Shown here piece by piece: positions 17,997 through 27,466 of a stretch of 64,000 nt of DNA; position 1 is the stretch's first letter, and the number at the start of each line of letters is the position of its first letter. Below the pieces are notes generated by a model that did no database searches, was not told the DNA's origin, and saw only the letters and a program-made list of their open reading frames with translations. Source of the DNA: Verrucomicrobiaceae bacterium. GTDB lineage: Bacteria; Verrucomicrobiota; Verrucomicrobiia; Verrucomicrobiales; Verrucomicrobiaceae. A program made the translations under genes and the position numbers. The stretch covers positions 85,268 through 149,267 of the forward strand of contig JAIXSY010000037.1 of the NCBI GenBank assembly GCA_027484445.1. The letters run 5' to 3'.

Positions 17997-19414
17997 TTCC
18001 AACCTCCTCCAAGGGCCTGATAAAGATGGATCTTTGCTGCCAAGGCCTCGTAGCGTGCGCTGATTAGGTTTTGTTGGGCAGAGAAAAGATCTTGCTGAGC
18101 GGCTACCACATTCAGATACGGCGACACACCGCGCTGATCCCTGGCTGCAGCGAGATCATAGCGGCGTTGCTGAGTAGCCACCAAAGCTTGCAAGGTACTG
18201 ATTTGCTCCTTTGCTGCCTTTTGAGCTGCAAGAGAATCTGCAACTTCACGAAACGCGTTTTGGATAGCTTTTTCGTAGTTGGCGACTTCGATTTGATGGC
18301 GCACTTTCGTCGCCTCCAAGTTTGCTCTATTGCGGCCACCGGTGAAAATTGGCACTGAGATCTGGGGGGCAAAACTCCACATCGTGGAGCCTTGACTAAA
18401 AAGGCTGGTGAGTTCCGCGCTTACCGTGCCGTCTGAAGCCGTGAGCCTGATGCTCGGGAAGAATGCGGCGCGCGCGGCACCGATGTCAGCGTTTGCTGCT
18501 CGCAAGTTGTGTTCAGCCTCCAGGATGTCAGGCCGACTTTGGAGCAGGTTGGAGGGTAGACCAGCATCAATTTTTGTTAAGCGTGCACGGTGTAACGGTT
18601 GGGCTGGCGGCAAGTTCTTGGGCATTGGCTTGCCAAGGATGAGCACAAGACCATTCCATGCCTGATCACGCTGGCGTTGATAGGAGATCAAGTTGGCTTT
18701 AGCTGTGAGCACCTGGGCTTCAGACGAGCGAAGATCCAGTTCTAGGAGTCCGCCAGCCTTGAAGATGTTGTCATTCAACCGATAACTTTCCTCAACGGCG
18801 GCTAGGGTGAGCTTGGTGTTGGCCATCAATTCTTCCAGCTGCTGCAAAGAGTAATACTGCGTGGCCAGTTCAGCGATGAACGTTACTTGTGCAGCCCGCT
18901 TTGCTTCTGTTTTGGATAGATATTGTTGCCATGCCTTCTCGCTCAGGCTGCGGATGCGGCCGAATAGATCTAGCTCATACGCCGTCGTGCCTAGTTTCAG
19001 AGACACTTGCTCGCCAGTGCTGCCCCTTTGCCGACTGCGTGTAAAATCATTGCTCTGCAATATCGTTGGCAACAAAGCAGATCGTTCCATGCGATACTGC
19101 GCGCGGGCTTCTTCCACCCGTAGTGTGGCTAGCCGAAGATCACGATTGCTCGATAACCCGATTTCAATCAGCTTCCCCAATCGAGGGTCTTGAAATACCT
19201 CACGCCAGGGAAGGTCACTGCTGATCGCACTGGGCGAATGTCCCTCTGGATAGGTCTCACTGACTGGGGCCTTGGGGATGCTAAGGTTTGGAATGAAGGT
19301 GCAGCTGGTCAAGGCGAGGCTCAGCATCAAGCGCCATGCATGGCAGCAAATCCATGCATTGGATGGCAAGAGCTCGAAAGGCAACATGCCGGACCCTTCG
19401 TCAGTTTTTGCCAT
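17993..19414 (-). CDS. NodT/TolC-family outer membrane efflux lipoprotein
   Basis: 473 residues. A lipobox (LALTSC) around residue 37 marks the mature N-terminus. Two long repeats with TolC-family motifs follow (LRLATLRVEEARAQYRMERS, SRPDILEAEHNLRAANADIG, FPSIRLTAS, FTGGRNRANLEA). It forms the outer-membrane exit duct for the MacAB-like pump. It is the first gene of a four-gene minus-strand operon: channel, adaptor, ATPase, permease. Inner ATGs at 19387 and 19327 are alternative starts; the longest has no clear ribosome binding site. Confidence 0.88.
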   Translation of the reverse strand: MAKTDEGSGMLPFELLPSNAWICCHAWRLMLSLALTSCTFIPNLSIPKAPVSETYPEGHSPSAISSDLPWREVFQDPRLGKLIEIGLSSNRDLRLATLRVEEARAQYRMERSALLPTILQSNDFTRSRQRGSTGEQVSLKLGTTAYELDLFGRIRSLSEKAWQQYLSKTEAKRAAQVTFIAELATQYYSLQQLEELMANTKLTLAAVEESYRLNDNIFKAGGLLELDLRSSEAQVLTAKANLISYQRQRDQAWNGLVLILGKPMPKNLPPAQPLHRARLTKIDAGLPSNLLQSRPDILEAEHNLRAANADIGAARAAFFPSIRLTASDGTVSAELTSLFSQGSTMWSFAPQISVPIFTGGRNRANLEATKVRHQIEVANYEKAIQNAFREVADSLAAQKAAKEQISTLQALVATQQRRYDLAAARDQRGVSPYLNVVAAQQDLFSAQQNLISARYEALAAKIHLYQALGGGWK

Positions 19415-19578
19415 GATGCTTCAGGAATGGGATCGACGGATCGTTTCGCCTGCTTAACGGCACAGTGAGCGGATGAGCGGTTCTGCCATTCATCCTCTCG
19501 GACTGCCGTCCATCCTACCCTTGGGCGTTTGGTCATTTCTTGGCTGACATTTCAGCCGTGTGACTCAGACTTAGGGCA
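19415..19578. promoter_or_regulatory. Divergent intergenic region between efflux operon and sensor kinase
   Basis: 164 bases separate the oppositely oriented channel and kinase genes, so both promoters should lie here. A 6-bp inverted repeat, GGCTGA-CATT-TCAGCC (19542-19557), sits about 20 bases before the kinase start and could be an operator or a leader hairpin. No convincing -35/-10 pair was picked out. Confidence 0.3.
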
Positions 19579-20724
19579 ATGAATGCTGCCAATCGCCTCG
19601 CAGAGCCGTCTCCACCTTTCGCAGGGCGGGGTTATCGACTCATGCAGTTAGGGTTCTGGTCCTTGTTTGCATTGACGGTAGCCGTTACCCTCTTGTCAGG
19701 ACCACCTGAAGTTGCGTTTGATGACATGAAACCTGACATGGAGAATGCCTTTAAGAAAGCCTTCACCTCGCTTCAACCCGTGATGTGGATTCATAATGGC
19801 GTCATGATTGTTTGTGGCCTAGTGGCCACTCACGTGTTGCATTGGCTAACCTTGAGACGCCGTTGGGATCGCTTGCCTGTCAGGCAGCTTGTTTTCATCA
19901 TGCTGCCTACGTGCATCGTTTTGGCCGTTTTGATTTCGTTGTTCATCAATGCTTTCAGGGCATCAGCTGTCGCGCCTCAGTTTGGAGTCCGGGTTTTGAG
20001 CCATGGGCTGTTCATGGAAATTTTGTCCACCAGCATCGTTTCGCTTTTTTTGCTCGGCATGTGGAGTGCTCTTTATTATGCCTGCCATGCCTTCACACGT
20101 TTGCATCACTTGGAGGTGACGAACTTGCGCGTGGATTCAGCGATCAAGGAATCACGATTGCAAACGATAGCTACTCAGCTCAATCCTCACTTTCTTTTCA
20201 ATTCGCTCAATACCGTCAGGGCGCTCATTGAGGAAAGCCCCAAGCAAGCGCGAGATGCGGTAACGCAACTTTCGCGAGTGCTGCGTGCATCGCTATCTTC
20301 CAGTGATCAGAAATTCATTCTTCTGTCTGATGAGCTGACCACCGTGAATGCGCTGCTGGATCTAGAGATTGCTCGCTATGGTGACCGTCTGCGGGTTGAG
20401 CGCGAAGTGGAACCCTCTTGCGAAAAGACATGGGTGCCGCCACTGCTGCTCGTGACTTTGGTCGAGAATGCTGTGAAACATGGAGTGGCCGCCAAGCTAG
20501 GTCCTGGCTTTCTTCACTATCGAATCAGGCGTGAATCCTCCAAGTTGTGTCTTCGTGTCATGAATTCAGGAACACTCAATGACGATTGGCAAAACAAGGG
20601 CGGAATTGGATTGGCTCATACGCAGGAGCGTCTGTCCTTGCTCTTTGGTGATGAAGCTTCTTTAACCATTCAATCCGTGCCAGAAGGAGTCATCGTGTCC
20701 GTCACTTTCCCTCACAAGTCATGA
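19579..20724 (+). CDS. LytS/YehU-family sensor histidine kinase
   Basis: 381 residues. Four hydrophobic segments in the first 175 residues form a membrane sensor module. A His_kinase domain follows with the phosphoacceptor in QLNPHFLFNSLNTV (H204). The ATP-binding domain shows VPPLLLVTLVENAVKHG (N-box) and GGIGLAHTQERL (G-box). Its stop overlaps the start of the LytTR regulator by four bases, so the two form a two-component system. It is divergent from the tripartite exporter operon, suggesting that the pair senses envelope stress or a peptide and controls export (inference). Confidence 0.92.
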   Translation: MNAANRLAEPSPPFAGRGYRLMQLGFWSLFALTVAVTLLSGPPEVAFDDMKPDMENAFKKAFTSLQPVMWIHNGVMIVCGLVATHVLHWLTLRRRWDRLPVRQLVFIMLPTCIVLAVLISLFINAFRASAVAPQFGVRVLSHGLFMEILSTSIVSLFLLGMWSALYYACHAFTRLHHLEVTNLRVDSAIKESRLQTIATQLNPHFLFNSLNTVRALIEESPKQARDAVTQLSRVLRASLSSSDQKFILLSDELTTVNALLDLEIARYGDRLRVEREVEPSCEKTWVPPLLLVTLVENAVKHGVAAKLGPGFLHYRIRRESSKLCLRVMNSGTLNDDWQNKGGIGLAHTQERLSLLFGDEASLTIQSVPEGVIVSVTFPHKS

Positions 20725-21434
20725 AAGCTCTCCTCATTGATGACGAACGCATGGCCCGGCGTGAGATGCGGCACCTGCTGGAAGCGCATCCAGAGATTGA
20801 AATCGTGGGCGAAGCGGACAGTGGCCACGCTGCCCTCAGCTTGCTGCCATCGCTCAAGCCAGAGGTTTTGTTCCTGGATGTTCAGATGCCCGAAATGGAT
20901 GGCTTTGAATTTGTTCACGCGATGGCTGAGCACACGGCACGCATCATTTTCTGCACGGCTTATGATGCTCATGCTTTGCGGGCTTTTGAAGTCAATGCGG
21001 TGGATTATTTGCTCAAGCCAGTCGATCCAGCACGGCTAGCGTCTGCGATTCAGCGCCTCAGCGATAGTTCGCCGATCGCCATTCAAGAAGAAACACCCTT
21101 GCGTGAAACAGATCGTGTTCTGCTCAAGGGAGAGCATCGCACTTGGTTTGTTCCGGTGCGCTCCATTTACCTTCTGCAATCCGAAGGCAACTACACTCAG
21201 GTTTTCTTCGAAGGGGGCAAGGTGCTGCTCCCGAGATCGCTGGGTGCCCTGGAGCAGAGGTTGAATCTTCCGCTCTTTTTCCGTGCGAATCGAGCTCAGG
21301 TCATCAACACACGGGCCATCACTCAGGTGGCCGAGTGGTTCAATGGTGGCCTTCAGGTCACCTTGAATTCGGGAGATCAGGTGGAGATTTCTCGCCGCCA
21401 GGCAGCCTTGTTTCGCAGGGAAAAGGCGCTTTGA
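20721..21434 (+). CDS. LytTR-family response regulator
   Basis: 237 residues. The receiver domain has IDDE near the N-terminus, phosphoacceptor D53 in LFLDVQMPEMDG, a conserved T/A site and VDYLLKPVDP. The C-terminal LytTR DNA-binding domain has motifs LLQSEGNYTQVFFEGG, RSLGALEQRL and FFRANRAQVINT. LytTR regulators bind paired direct repeats upstream of target promoters. The likely partner is the adjoining LytS-like kinase. Confidence 0.93.
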   Translation: MKALLIDDERMARREMRHLLEAHPEIEIVGEADSGHAALSLLPSLKPEVLFLDVQMPEMDGFEFVHAMAEHTARIIFCTAYDAHALRAFEVNAVDYLLKPVDPARLASAIQRLSDSSPIAIQEETPLRETDRVLLKGEHRTWFVPVRSIYLLQSEGNYTQVFFEGGKVLLPRSLGALEQRLNLPLFFRANRAQVINTRAITQVAEWFNGGLQVTLNSGDQVEISRRQAALFRREKAL

Positions 21435-21547
21435 TGAATCCTGCCGATGCGGAATCTTGGTTCTGCATTGGTCGAAAAGACCAACCATTTTGGCGAGAGA
21501 AGCCTGCTTTACAGACATCGACTTGCGTGACTGTATCCAATGCCTCT

Positions 21548-21563
21548 GCAGGACGAGTCCTGC
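21548..21563. promoter_or_regulatory. Short perfect hairpin upstream of the tricorn gene
   Basis: GCAGGAC-GA-GTCCTGC, a 7-bp perfect stem with a 2-base loop, 24 bases before the tricorn start codon. No T-run follows, so it is not a classical terminator. It may be an operator or a 5'-leader hairpin. Confidence 0.3.
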
Positions 21564-21587
21564 GGATCTCTCACTGACTGACACTCT

Positions 21588-24500
21588 ATGTGGAAATGCC
21601 TGCCTCTGCTTCTCCTGCCGGTTTTTGCTTTTGCTCAGCCGGTGCACTTGGTGCACGAACCTGCGCTGTCTCCTGATGGCAAGTGGCTCGCCTTCGAATG
21701 GCAGGGGGATCTCTGGTCTGTGGCGAGCGAAGGCGGACGCGCCACACGGTTGACCTCCCATCCTGCCCTTGATTCAGGCCCGGCCTTCTCGCCTGATGGC
21801 AAAGTGATCGCTTTCAACAGCCTGCGAGATGGTTTCAAAATGCTCTACAGCATGCCCAGCAGAGGGGGAGAGCCGAAGCAGATTTCGTTTCACACCGATG
21901 GCTGTGATTTGCGGGAATGGACCCCAGAAGGTCAAGGTTTGTTGGTCACGTTGGCTCGTGATTTTTCGTGGTTGCGAGAGTCCAGAGCATCACGTCATGC
22001 CATTGTTCACGCTCATGACCGAAAGGCAGAACAAGTTCTTTTTGATGATTATGGTGTGGATGGAGTGCTATCGCCCGATGGCCAGAAGCTGCTTTTTGTT
22101 CGCGAGGCGGCGGAGGCCTGGTGGCGCCAGGATTTCAAAGGAGCCAGGGCAGGGCAGATCTGGTTGTTCGATCGTTCGACCCGAAGCTTTCAGAAAATCA
22201 TCGGTGATGAAGTCGAAAACCGATGGCCGCTCTGGAAGCCGGATGGAAAAGGCTTCTACTTTGTTCGTGATGGGAATCTCTGGCAGCACGACTTTGCCAG
22301 TGCCAAACACAGCCCGATCACGCAATTCAAAGATGATCTCGTGGTCTTTCCTGCTATCTCCCGGGATGGTAGCACGCTCGTCTTTCGTGTTCGATTTGAC
22401 CTCTACCGCTGGCACCCTGGAGAGAGAGAGCCCACTCGAATCCAGATTGAGGCCGTTTGCGATGAAACCCCCGAGATCACTCGGGTGATCCTGGACAAAG
22501 CAAAAGGCATTCATTTCACGCCGGATGGTTTGCAAATGGCCTTCTTGAGTGGGGGTGACGTGTGGGTCATGGATACAGAGCTGAAGGAGCCGCGTCGTGT
22601 CACGCAGACAGCGGAAGAAGAGCGGGATGTGATGTTTTCACCGAACGGTAAGTCTTTGGTTTTCGTGAGCGATGCAGGAGGTCAAACTGACCTCTGGAGG
22701 GCTCAGCCAGCTCAGGCTGGAAAGGCTTGGTTCGAGAGCCCAGCGTTTGATTTGACCAAGCTAACCGATGATCCAGAGACAGACGCCAGTCCAACTTGGA
22801 CGCCCGATGGCAAAAAGTTGGCTTGGCTGCGTGACCGTGGAGATTTGATGTTAGCCGAGGCTGATGGGCAGAATGCCAGACGACTCACAGAATCTTGGAG
22901 TGAGTTGTCTTTTGATTTTTCGCCAGATAGCCGATGGGTCGTGTATTCAAAGTCAGACGAATTCTACAACGATGACATCTGGCTGATGCCTTTGGATGGA
23001 TCGAAACCTGCCTACAACGTCTCCAGGCACCCCCACGATGATCTTTCGCCAAAGTGGTCTCCAGATGGAAAGATCTTGGCCTGGGTGGGAACGCGTGAAT
23101 TCGAGGAGCAGGATGTCTTTTACGTCCACCTGCTAGCTAAAGAGAATGAGAAAACCAAGCGTGAACGAACGCTCGCCAAGGCCCGTGAAAAGGTCGCCAA
23201 AAGCGGTGGCACAAAGTCCAAAGGGGAAGGCAAAACAGGAGCCTCCTCAAATTCAGGAAGTGCAGTGGTGAAAAAGTCAGAGGAGCTGCCTGAAATGAAT
23301 GTGGTAAAGCCGACGCCCAAAGAGCCGCCTCCAAGCCCTAAGGCGAAGCTCGTGCACATCGATTTCGAAGGACTCCATGAACGGGTTCAACGGATCAAGG
23401 TGCCAAACGCTTCAGAGTCTTCGCTAACTTGGTCTCCTGACGCCAAGAAGCTCGCTTTCCACTCGAAGCTAGAGGATCAAAAGCGGACGGTAAGTCTGGA
23501 GTTTCCTGATGAGGTCCAACCAAAGACGATCAGCAGCACGGTCTTGACGGATGCGATTTGGGTGAAGGAAGGTGATCAACTCATGGGCTTGCTGGAGGGC
23601 AAGCCGGCGACGCTTTCGATCAAAGGCGGCGAGCTGAAAACTTATACGTTCAAAGCGCAGCAGAGCTACGCTCGTCGAGATAAGCAGCGAGCGGTTTTCG
23701 ATCAGTGCTGGCAGGTCATGCGAGATCATTTTTATGACGAGAGGCTAGGCAATCGCGACTGGAATGCGGTGCGCGACAAGTATCGGAACATGGCAGCGGA
23801 GGTCATGGATATGAAAGGTGTTGCCGAGTGTGTTTCGCTGATGCTGGGAGAACTCAATGCTTCGCATCTTGGCTTTTCGATCAGTGCTACCAGCTCCATG
23901 GTTGCCTGGGCAGAGGAGACTGCGCATTTAGGACTTCGTTTTGATCCAAGTCACCAAGGGCCAGGTTGGAAAGTGAGTGAAGTTATCGCTAAATCTCCAG
24001 CTAGCCGTCAAGAAAGCCGAATCAAGGTGGGGGAAAGTGTTCTCAAGGTGGACGGTAAGGACGTGCAACCTGGCATGGACATGAGCCTTGTTTTGAATGG
24101 ACCGATGGAACGTGATGTATGGCTCACGATAAGCGATGGACAGCAATCTCGCGAGATCATGCTTCGCCCCATCAGCTACACATCTGCGCGTCGTCTGCTC
24201 TACGATGAGTGGATCGCCGAGAATCGTCGAGAGGTTGAGGCTGCCTCAGGTGGCATCTTGGGCTACCTTCACATCAGTGCGATGGATGATGCTAGCTTCC
24301 AGAAGTTCCAGGAAGAACTCTACCTAGCCGGGGCTGGCAAGGATGGGCTTGTCATTGATGTTCGCGAAAATGGAGGCGGCTCTACCACGGATCATTTGCT
24401 CACGTCCTTGACGCAACCTCAGCATGCGATTGCCATTCCACGTGGCAGTCAGACACCTGGTTATCCTCAGGATCGGATGGTCTATGCGACTTGGTCCAAG

Positions 24501-24863
24501 CCCATCGTTGTGCTCTGCAATCAGAATAGCTACAGCAACGCCGAGGTCTTCAGTCATGCCATCAAGACGCTGAAGCGTGGCAAGCTTGTGGGCGTGCAAA
24601 CCGCAGGTGGCGTCATCAGCACCGGTGCGACAAGCATCATGGATGTCGGAGCCTTGCGCCTTCCTTTTCGGGGTTGGTATGTGCTTAGCGATGGCCAGGA
24701 CATGGAATTGAATGGAGCCAAACCTGACCATGTCGTCTGGCCTCAACCTGGGGATACGAAGGATCGTCAGCTCGCCAAAGCCATCGAAGTGCTCAAAGCT
24801 GATGTCGAGATTTGGAAGCAGCGTCCCCAGCCCAAGTTGATCAAGGCAAGCGAACGTCCATGA
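21588..24863 (+). CDS. Tricorn-type protease (PD40 propeller, PDZ, S41 peptidase)
   Basis: 1091 residues with a signal peptide (MWKCLPLLLLPVFAFAQ), so exported. The N-terminal 600 residues hold PD40/WD40-like beta-propeller repeats (LSPDGKWLAFEWQGD, FSPDGKVIAFNS, WTPDGKKLAWLRDRG). A basic linker follows (about 515-585, rich in K, S and P), then tricorn C1, a PDZ domain (about 785-860, GWKVSEVIAKSPA) and an S41 peptidase core with VIDVRENGGGST and the catalytic Ser in NSYSNAEVF (S983). Tricorn proteases degrade oligopeptides; exported versions are common in heterotrophic bacteria with large secretomes. A DUF885 gene follows directly. Confidence 0.93.
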   Translation: MWKCLPLLLLPVFAFAQPVHLVHEPALSPDGKWLAFEWQGDLWSVASEGGRATRLTSHPALDSGPAFSPDGKVIAFNSLRDGFKMLYSMPSRGGEPKQISFHTDGCDLREWTPEGQGLLVTLARDFSWLRESRASRHAIVHAHDRKAEQVLFDDYGVDGVLSPDGQKLLFVREAAEAWWRQDFKGARAGQIWLFDRSTRSFQKIIGDEVENRWPLWKPDGKGFYFVRDGNLWQHDFASAKHSPITQFKDDLVVFPAISRDGSTLVFRVRFDLYRWHPGEREPTRIQIEAVCDETPEITRVILDKAKGIHFTPDGLQMAFLSGGDVWVMDTELKEPRRVTQTAEEERDVMFSPNGKSLVFVSDAGGQTDLWRAQPAQAGKAWFESPAFDLTKLTDDPETDASPTWTPDGKKLAWLRDRGDLMLAEADGQNARRLTESWSELSFDFSPDSRWVVYSKSDEFYNDDIWLMPLDGSKPAYNVSRHPHDDLSPKWSPDGKILAWVGTREFEEQDVFYVHLLAKENEKTKRERTLAKAREKVAKSGGTKSKGEGKTGASSNSGSAVVKKSEELPEMNVVKPTPKEPPPSPKAKLVHIDFEGLHERVQRIKVPNASESSLTWSPDAKKLAFHSKLEDQKRTVSLEFPDEVQPKTISSTVLTDAIWVKEGDQLMGLLEGKPATLSIKGGELKTYTFKAQQSYARRDKQRAVFDQCWQVMRDHFYDERLGNRDWNAVRDKYRNMAAEVMDMKGVAECVSLMLGELNASHLGFSISATSSMVAWAEETAHLGLRFDPSHQGPGWKVSEVIAKSPASRQESRIKVGESVLKVDGKDVQPGMDMSLVLNGPMERDVWLTISDGQQSREIMLRPISYTSARRLLYDEWIAENRREVEAASGGILGYLHISAMDDASFQKFQEELYLAGAGKDGLVIDVRENGGGSTTDHLLTSLTQPQHAIAIPRGSQTPGYPQDRMVYATWSKPIVVLCNQNSYSNAEVFSHAIKTLKRGKLVGVQTAGGVISTGATSIMDVGALRLPFRGWYVLSDGQDMELNGAKPDHVVWPQPGDTKDRQLAKAIEVLKADVEIWKQRPQPKLIKASERP

Positions 24864-24935
24864 GCACATGACCATTCACTACCTCGATCATCTTGTGCCT
24901 CTCCACGAGTGAGGTTTTTTTCACCCGCCATTACG

Positions 24936-26693
24936 ATGATCCGAATTCTCGCCTTTTTGATGCTCAACGTCGTGGTGAGTGCTCAAACGGCCGATGAGGC
25001 CCTGCGCGATTTTTACCAAGAGTATCTCGAAACCTCGCTGCCGCTGAGTCCCACCGGCGCGACACGGCTTGGCGATCACCGCTTTGATGCGCAGCTCGAT
25101 GATGTGTCGCCCGCAGGTCTCGCAAAGCGCCTCGCGCTGGCGAAACGCACGCTGGAAGATCTGCCGAAGCGTGTGGCTTATGAAAAGCTCACGCGCGATG
25201 GTCAGGTGGACTACGAGATGTTGCGCGATGGCTTGAAGCTCGAAATCTGGACCGAGGAGCATGAGAAGCCCTGGCAGCGTGATCCGCGTGGTTACACCAG
25301 CATCGCCACCGATGGCGCGTATGCGCTGCTCACGCAGTCCACGCTGCCGAAGGAGCAAAACATCGCGAATGTGATCGCCCGCGTGAAGCAGGTGCCGGCG
25401 ATGATCGCACAGGCGCGGGTTTCGCTGAAAAATCCGACGCAGGTGCACACCACCACCGCCATCACGCAGACACGCGGCGCGGTGATGTTTTATGAGCGCG
25501 ACCTGCTCGACCTCGCGGGCGACACGCCCCGCAAGGTGGAGCTGCAAACCGCCTGCAAGGCCGCTGCGGAGGCCATGCGCTTGCATTTGAACTACCTGCA
25601 ACGCGAGCTGCTGCCCACCGCCGCCGATGACTGGCGTGCGGGCAAGGAACGCTTCGCGCAAAAGCTCGATCAGGTGCTCCAGGCAGGCATGAATGCCGAT
25701 GAAGTGCTCGCCCGCGCCGAAGCAGCGTTTGCTCAAACGAAGCGCGACATGCTGCTCGTCTCGCGACAGCTTTGGTCGAAGGCTTTTCCCGGTGAAACCG
25801 TGCCGCCCGATGATGAAGACGGCCGCCGCGAGACCATCGAGCGCGTCATCGACTGGGTGGGCAAGGATCACGGCTCACCCGACGGCCTCGTGAAGGACGC
25901 CAAGGCCACCGTGGCGGAGATCAGCGACTTCATCACGAAGAACGACATCCTCCAGATGCCAAAGCCTGACAATTGCAATATCCTCGAGATGCCGGAGTTT
26001 CAGCGTGGCAACAGCATGGCTTTCCTCAATGCCGCGCCGGTGCTCGATCCGAAGGCGGACACCATTTACGCCATCAGCCCGCCGCCTGCCGACTGGCCGG
26101 TGGAGCGCGTGAAGAGCTTCCTCAGCGAATACAACCAGCGCATGCTCAAGATTCTCACCATCCACGAGGCCTATCCCGGGCACTACGTGCAGCTCGTGTA
26201 TGCGAACCGCAATCCCTCGATGATCCGCCGCGTGCAGGGCTCCGGCGTGTATATCGAAGGCTGGGCCGTTTACACCGAGCAGATGCTGCTCGACCAAGGC
26301 TACGGCGATGGCGACCTTGCGCTGCGCCTCATGCAGCTCAAATTTTTCCTCCGCGCCATCGCGAACACGATTCTCGATCACAAGATGCACTGCACCGGCA
26401 TGACCGACGATGAAGCGCTGAACTTCCTCACCCAAGAAGCCTTCCAAGCCGAAGGCGAAGCCCGTCCGAAGATCACGCGTGCCAAACTCAGCTTCACCCA
26501 GCTCTCCACCTACTTCGCCGGCCGCGAAGCCCACATGCAAACACGCCGCGAGATCCAGCGTGAGCTCGGCAAAGCCTTCAATCTCGGCCGCTACCACGAA
26601 GCCGTGCTCTCCACCGGCTCGATTCCGGTGAGGCATTTGAAGGAGCTGGTGATGGCGAAGTTGAATGTGGTGCAGCCGTCCCGGCTGCGGTAA
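24936..26693 (+). CDS. DUF885 family protein (putative secreted metallo-hydrolase)
   Basis: About 585 residues from the ATG at 24936, which gives a good signal peptide (MIRILAFLMLNVVVSAQT). The longer frame starts with GTG at 24909. The family signature HEAYPGHY, with a downstream GWAVYTEQ and H-x-x-x-H-containing helix, marks DUF885. These proteins resemble zinc peptidases, but activity is not established for most. The last residues (VVQPSRLR) and the stop codon are encoded by a copy of the palindromic repeat starting near 26664, so the natural C-terminus has been replaced or extended. G+C appears to rise sharply within this gene. Confidence 0.85.
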   Translation: MIRILAFLMLNVVVSAQTADEALRDFYQEYLETSLPLSPTGATRLGDHRFDAQLDDVSPAGLAKRLALAKRTLEDLPKRVAYEKLTRDGQVDYEMLRDGLKLEIWTEEHEKPWQRDPRGYTSIATDGAYALLTQSTLPKEQNIANVIARVKQVPAMIAQARVSLKNPTQVHTTTAITQTRGAVMFYERDLLDLAGDTPRKVELQTACKAAAEAMRLHLNYLQRELLPTAADDWRAGKERFAQKLDQVLQAGMNADEVLARAEAAFAQTKRDMLLVSRQLWSKAFPGETVPPDDEDGRRETIERVIDWVGKDHGSPDGLVKDAKATVAEISDFITKNDILQMPKPDNCNILEMPEFQRGNSMAFLNAAPVLDPKADTIYAISPPPADWPVERVKSFLSEYNQRMLKILTIHEAYPGHYVQLVYANRNPSMIRRVQGSGVYIEGWAVYTEQMLLDQGYGDGDLALRLMQLKFFLRAIANTILDHKMHCTGMTDDEALNFLTQEAFQAEGEARPKITRAKLSFTQLSTYFAGREAHMQTRREIQRELGKAFNLGRYHEAVLSTGSIPVRHLKELVMAKLNVVQPSRLR

Positions 26694-26750
26694 TGTGGTT
26701 GAGTCCTCCGGACTCATTCAGAGCAGTCCAGAGGACTGCACCACACTCCA
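26664..26750. repeat. Family 1 REP/BIME-like palindromic repeat, copy 1
   Basis: Contains the modules GTGGTGCAGCCGTCCCGGCTGC and GTGGTTGAGTCCTCCGGACTCA, then AGTCCAGAGGACTGCACCACAC. Each is a small stem-loop, and the element ends in inverted GTGTGGT/ACCACAC. It overlaps the end of the DUF885 gene and directly precedes the RAYT transposase. Confidence 0.85.
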
Positions 26751-26755
26751 GCGCC

Positions 26756-27394
26756 ATGTCATTTCGTGAGCACTTCAAACCATACCAGCCCGATGCTGAG
26801 ACCGAGAAGTCCCGGGCCTTTCTTCCTCACTGGGAGCAACCAGGCTGCACCTATTTTGTGACTTGGCGCATGGCGGACAGCATTCCGATGGACAAGCTGC
26901 GTGCGCTTCAAAACGAGCGTGCGGAGTGGCTGGCCCAGCACTCGAAACCTTGGGATGACTCGATGTGGAAGGAGTTCGGCCAGCGATTCGAAGGCCGCGT
27001 TCAGGAATGGCTCGATTTGGGCGAGGGCAGTCGTTTTTTAGGGAATACCGAAGCGAGGCAGATCGTGGTGGATGCCCTGCATTTCTTCGACGGCCAGCGC
27101 TACCACCTCGGGGACTACGTGGTGATGCCCAATCACGTTCATGTGCTCTTCATACCTCTGCCGGACTTCGAATTAAAGAAGCTGCTGCACTCGTGGAAGA
27201 GCTTCACGAGCAAGGAAATCCTAAAACGCTGGCCCGAGGCTCCGAATCCCTTTTGGCTCATGGAGTCCTTTGATCACATCGTCCGCAGCGAGGCTCAGTT
27301 GAAGCTATTTCAGGACTACATCCGCGAGAATCCAGCCAAGGCGCATCTGAATCCCGGATCGTGGACGCATTGGAAGCCTCAAGAGTGTGGTTGA
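26756..27394 (+). CDS. REP-associated tyrosine transposase (RAYT, Y1/HUH family)
   Basis: 212 residues from the ATG at 26756; the longer frame runs back into the repeat. The HUH motif is PNHVHVLFIP and the catalytic Tyr is in LFQDYIRENPAKA. The N-terminal TYFVTWRMADSIP and the tail NPFWLMESFDHIVR are typical of RAYTs. RAYTs are single-copy domesticated transposases that mobilise flanking REP palindromes. It is bounded on both sides by family 1 repeats, and three more copies lie within 8 kb, so it is the likely mover of that family. Its last residues (QECG) and stop lie within the downstream repeat. Confidence 0.9.
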   Translation: MSFREHFKPYQPDAETEKSRAFLPHWEQPGCTYFVTWRMADSIPMDKLRALQNERAEWLAQHSKPWDDSMWKEFGQRFEGRVQEWLDLGEGSRFLGNTEARQIVVDALHFFDGQRYHLGDYVVMPNHVHVLFIPLPDFELKKLLHSWKSFTSKEILKRWPEAPNPFWLMESFDHIVRSEAQLKLFQDYIRENPAKAHLNPGSWTHWKPQECG

Positions 27395-27466
27395 GTCCTC
27401 TGGCCTCAGAATGTGTTGCAGCCGTCCCGGCTGCTTCAGATGAGTCCAGAGGACTCAACCACACTC
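27385..27466. repeat. Family 1 REP/BIME-like palindromic repeat, copy 2
   Basis: Starts AGTGTGGTTGAGTCC, has the central GCAGCCGTCCCGGCTGC hairpin, and ends GAGGACTCAACCACACT, complementary to its start. It lies between the RAYT and the PIN toxin and supplies the RAYT stop codon. Confidence 0.85.
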
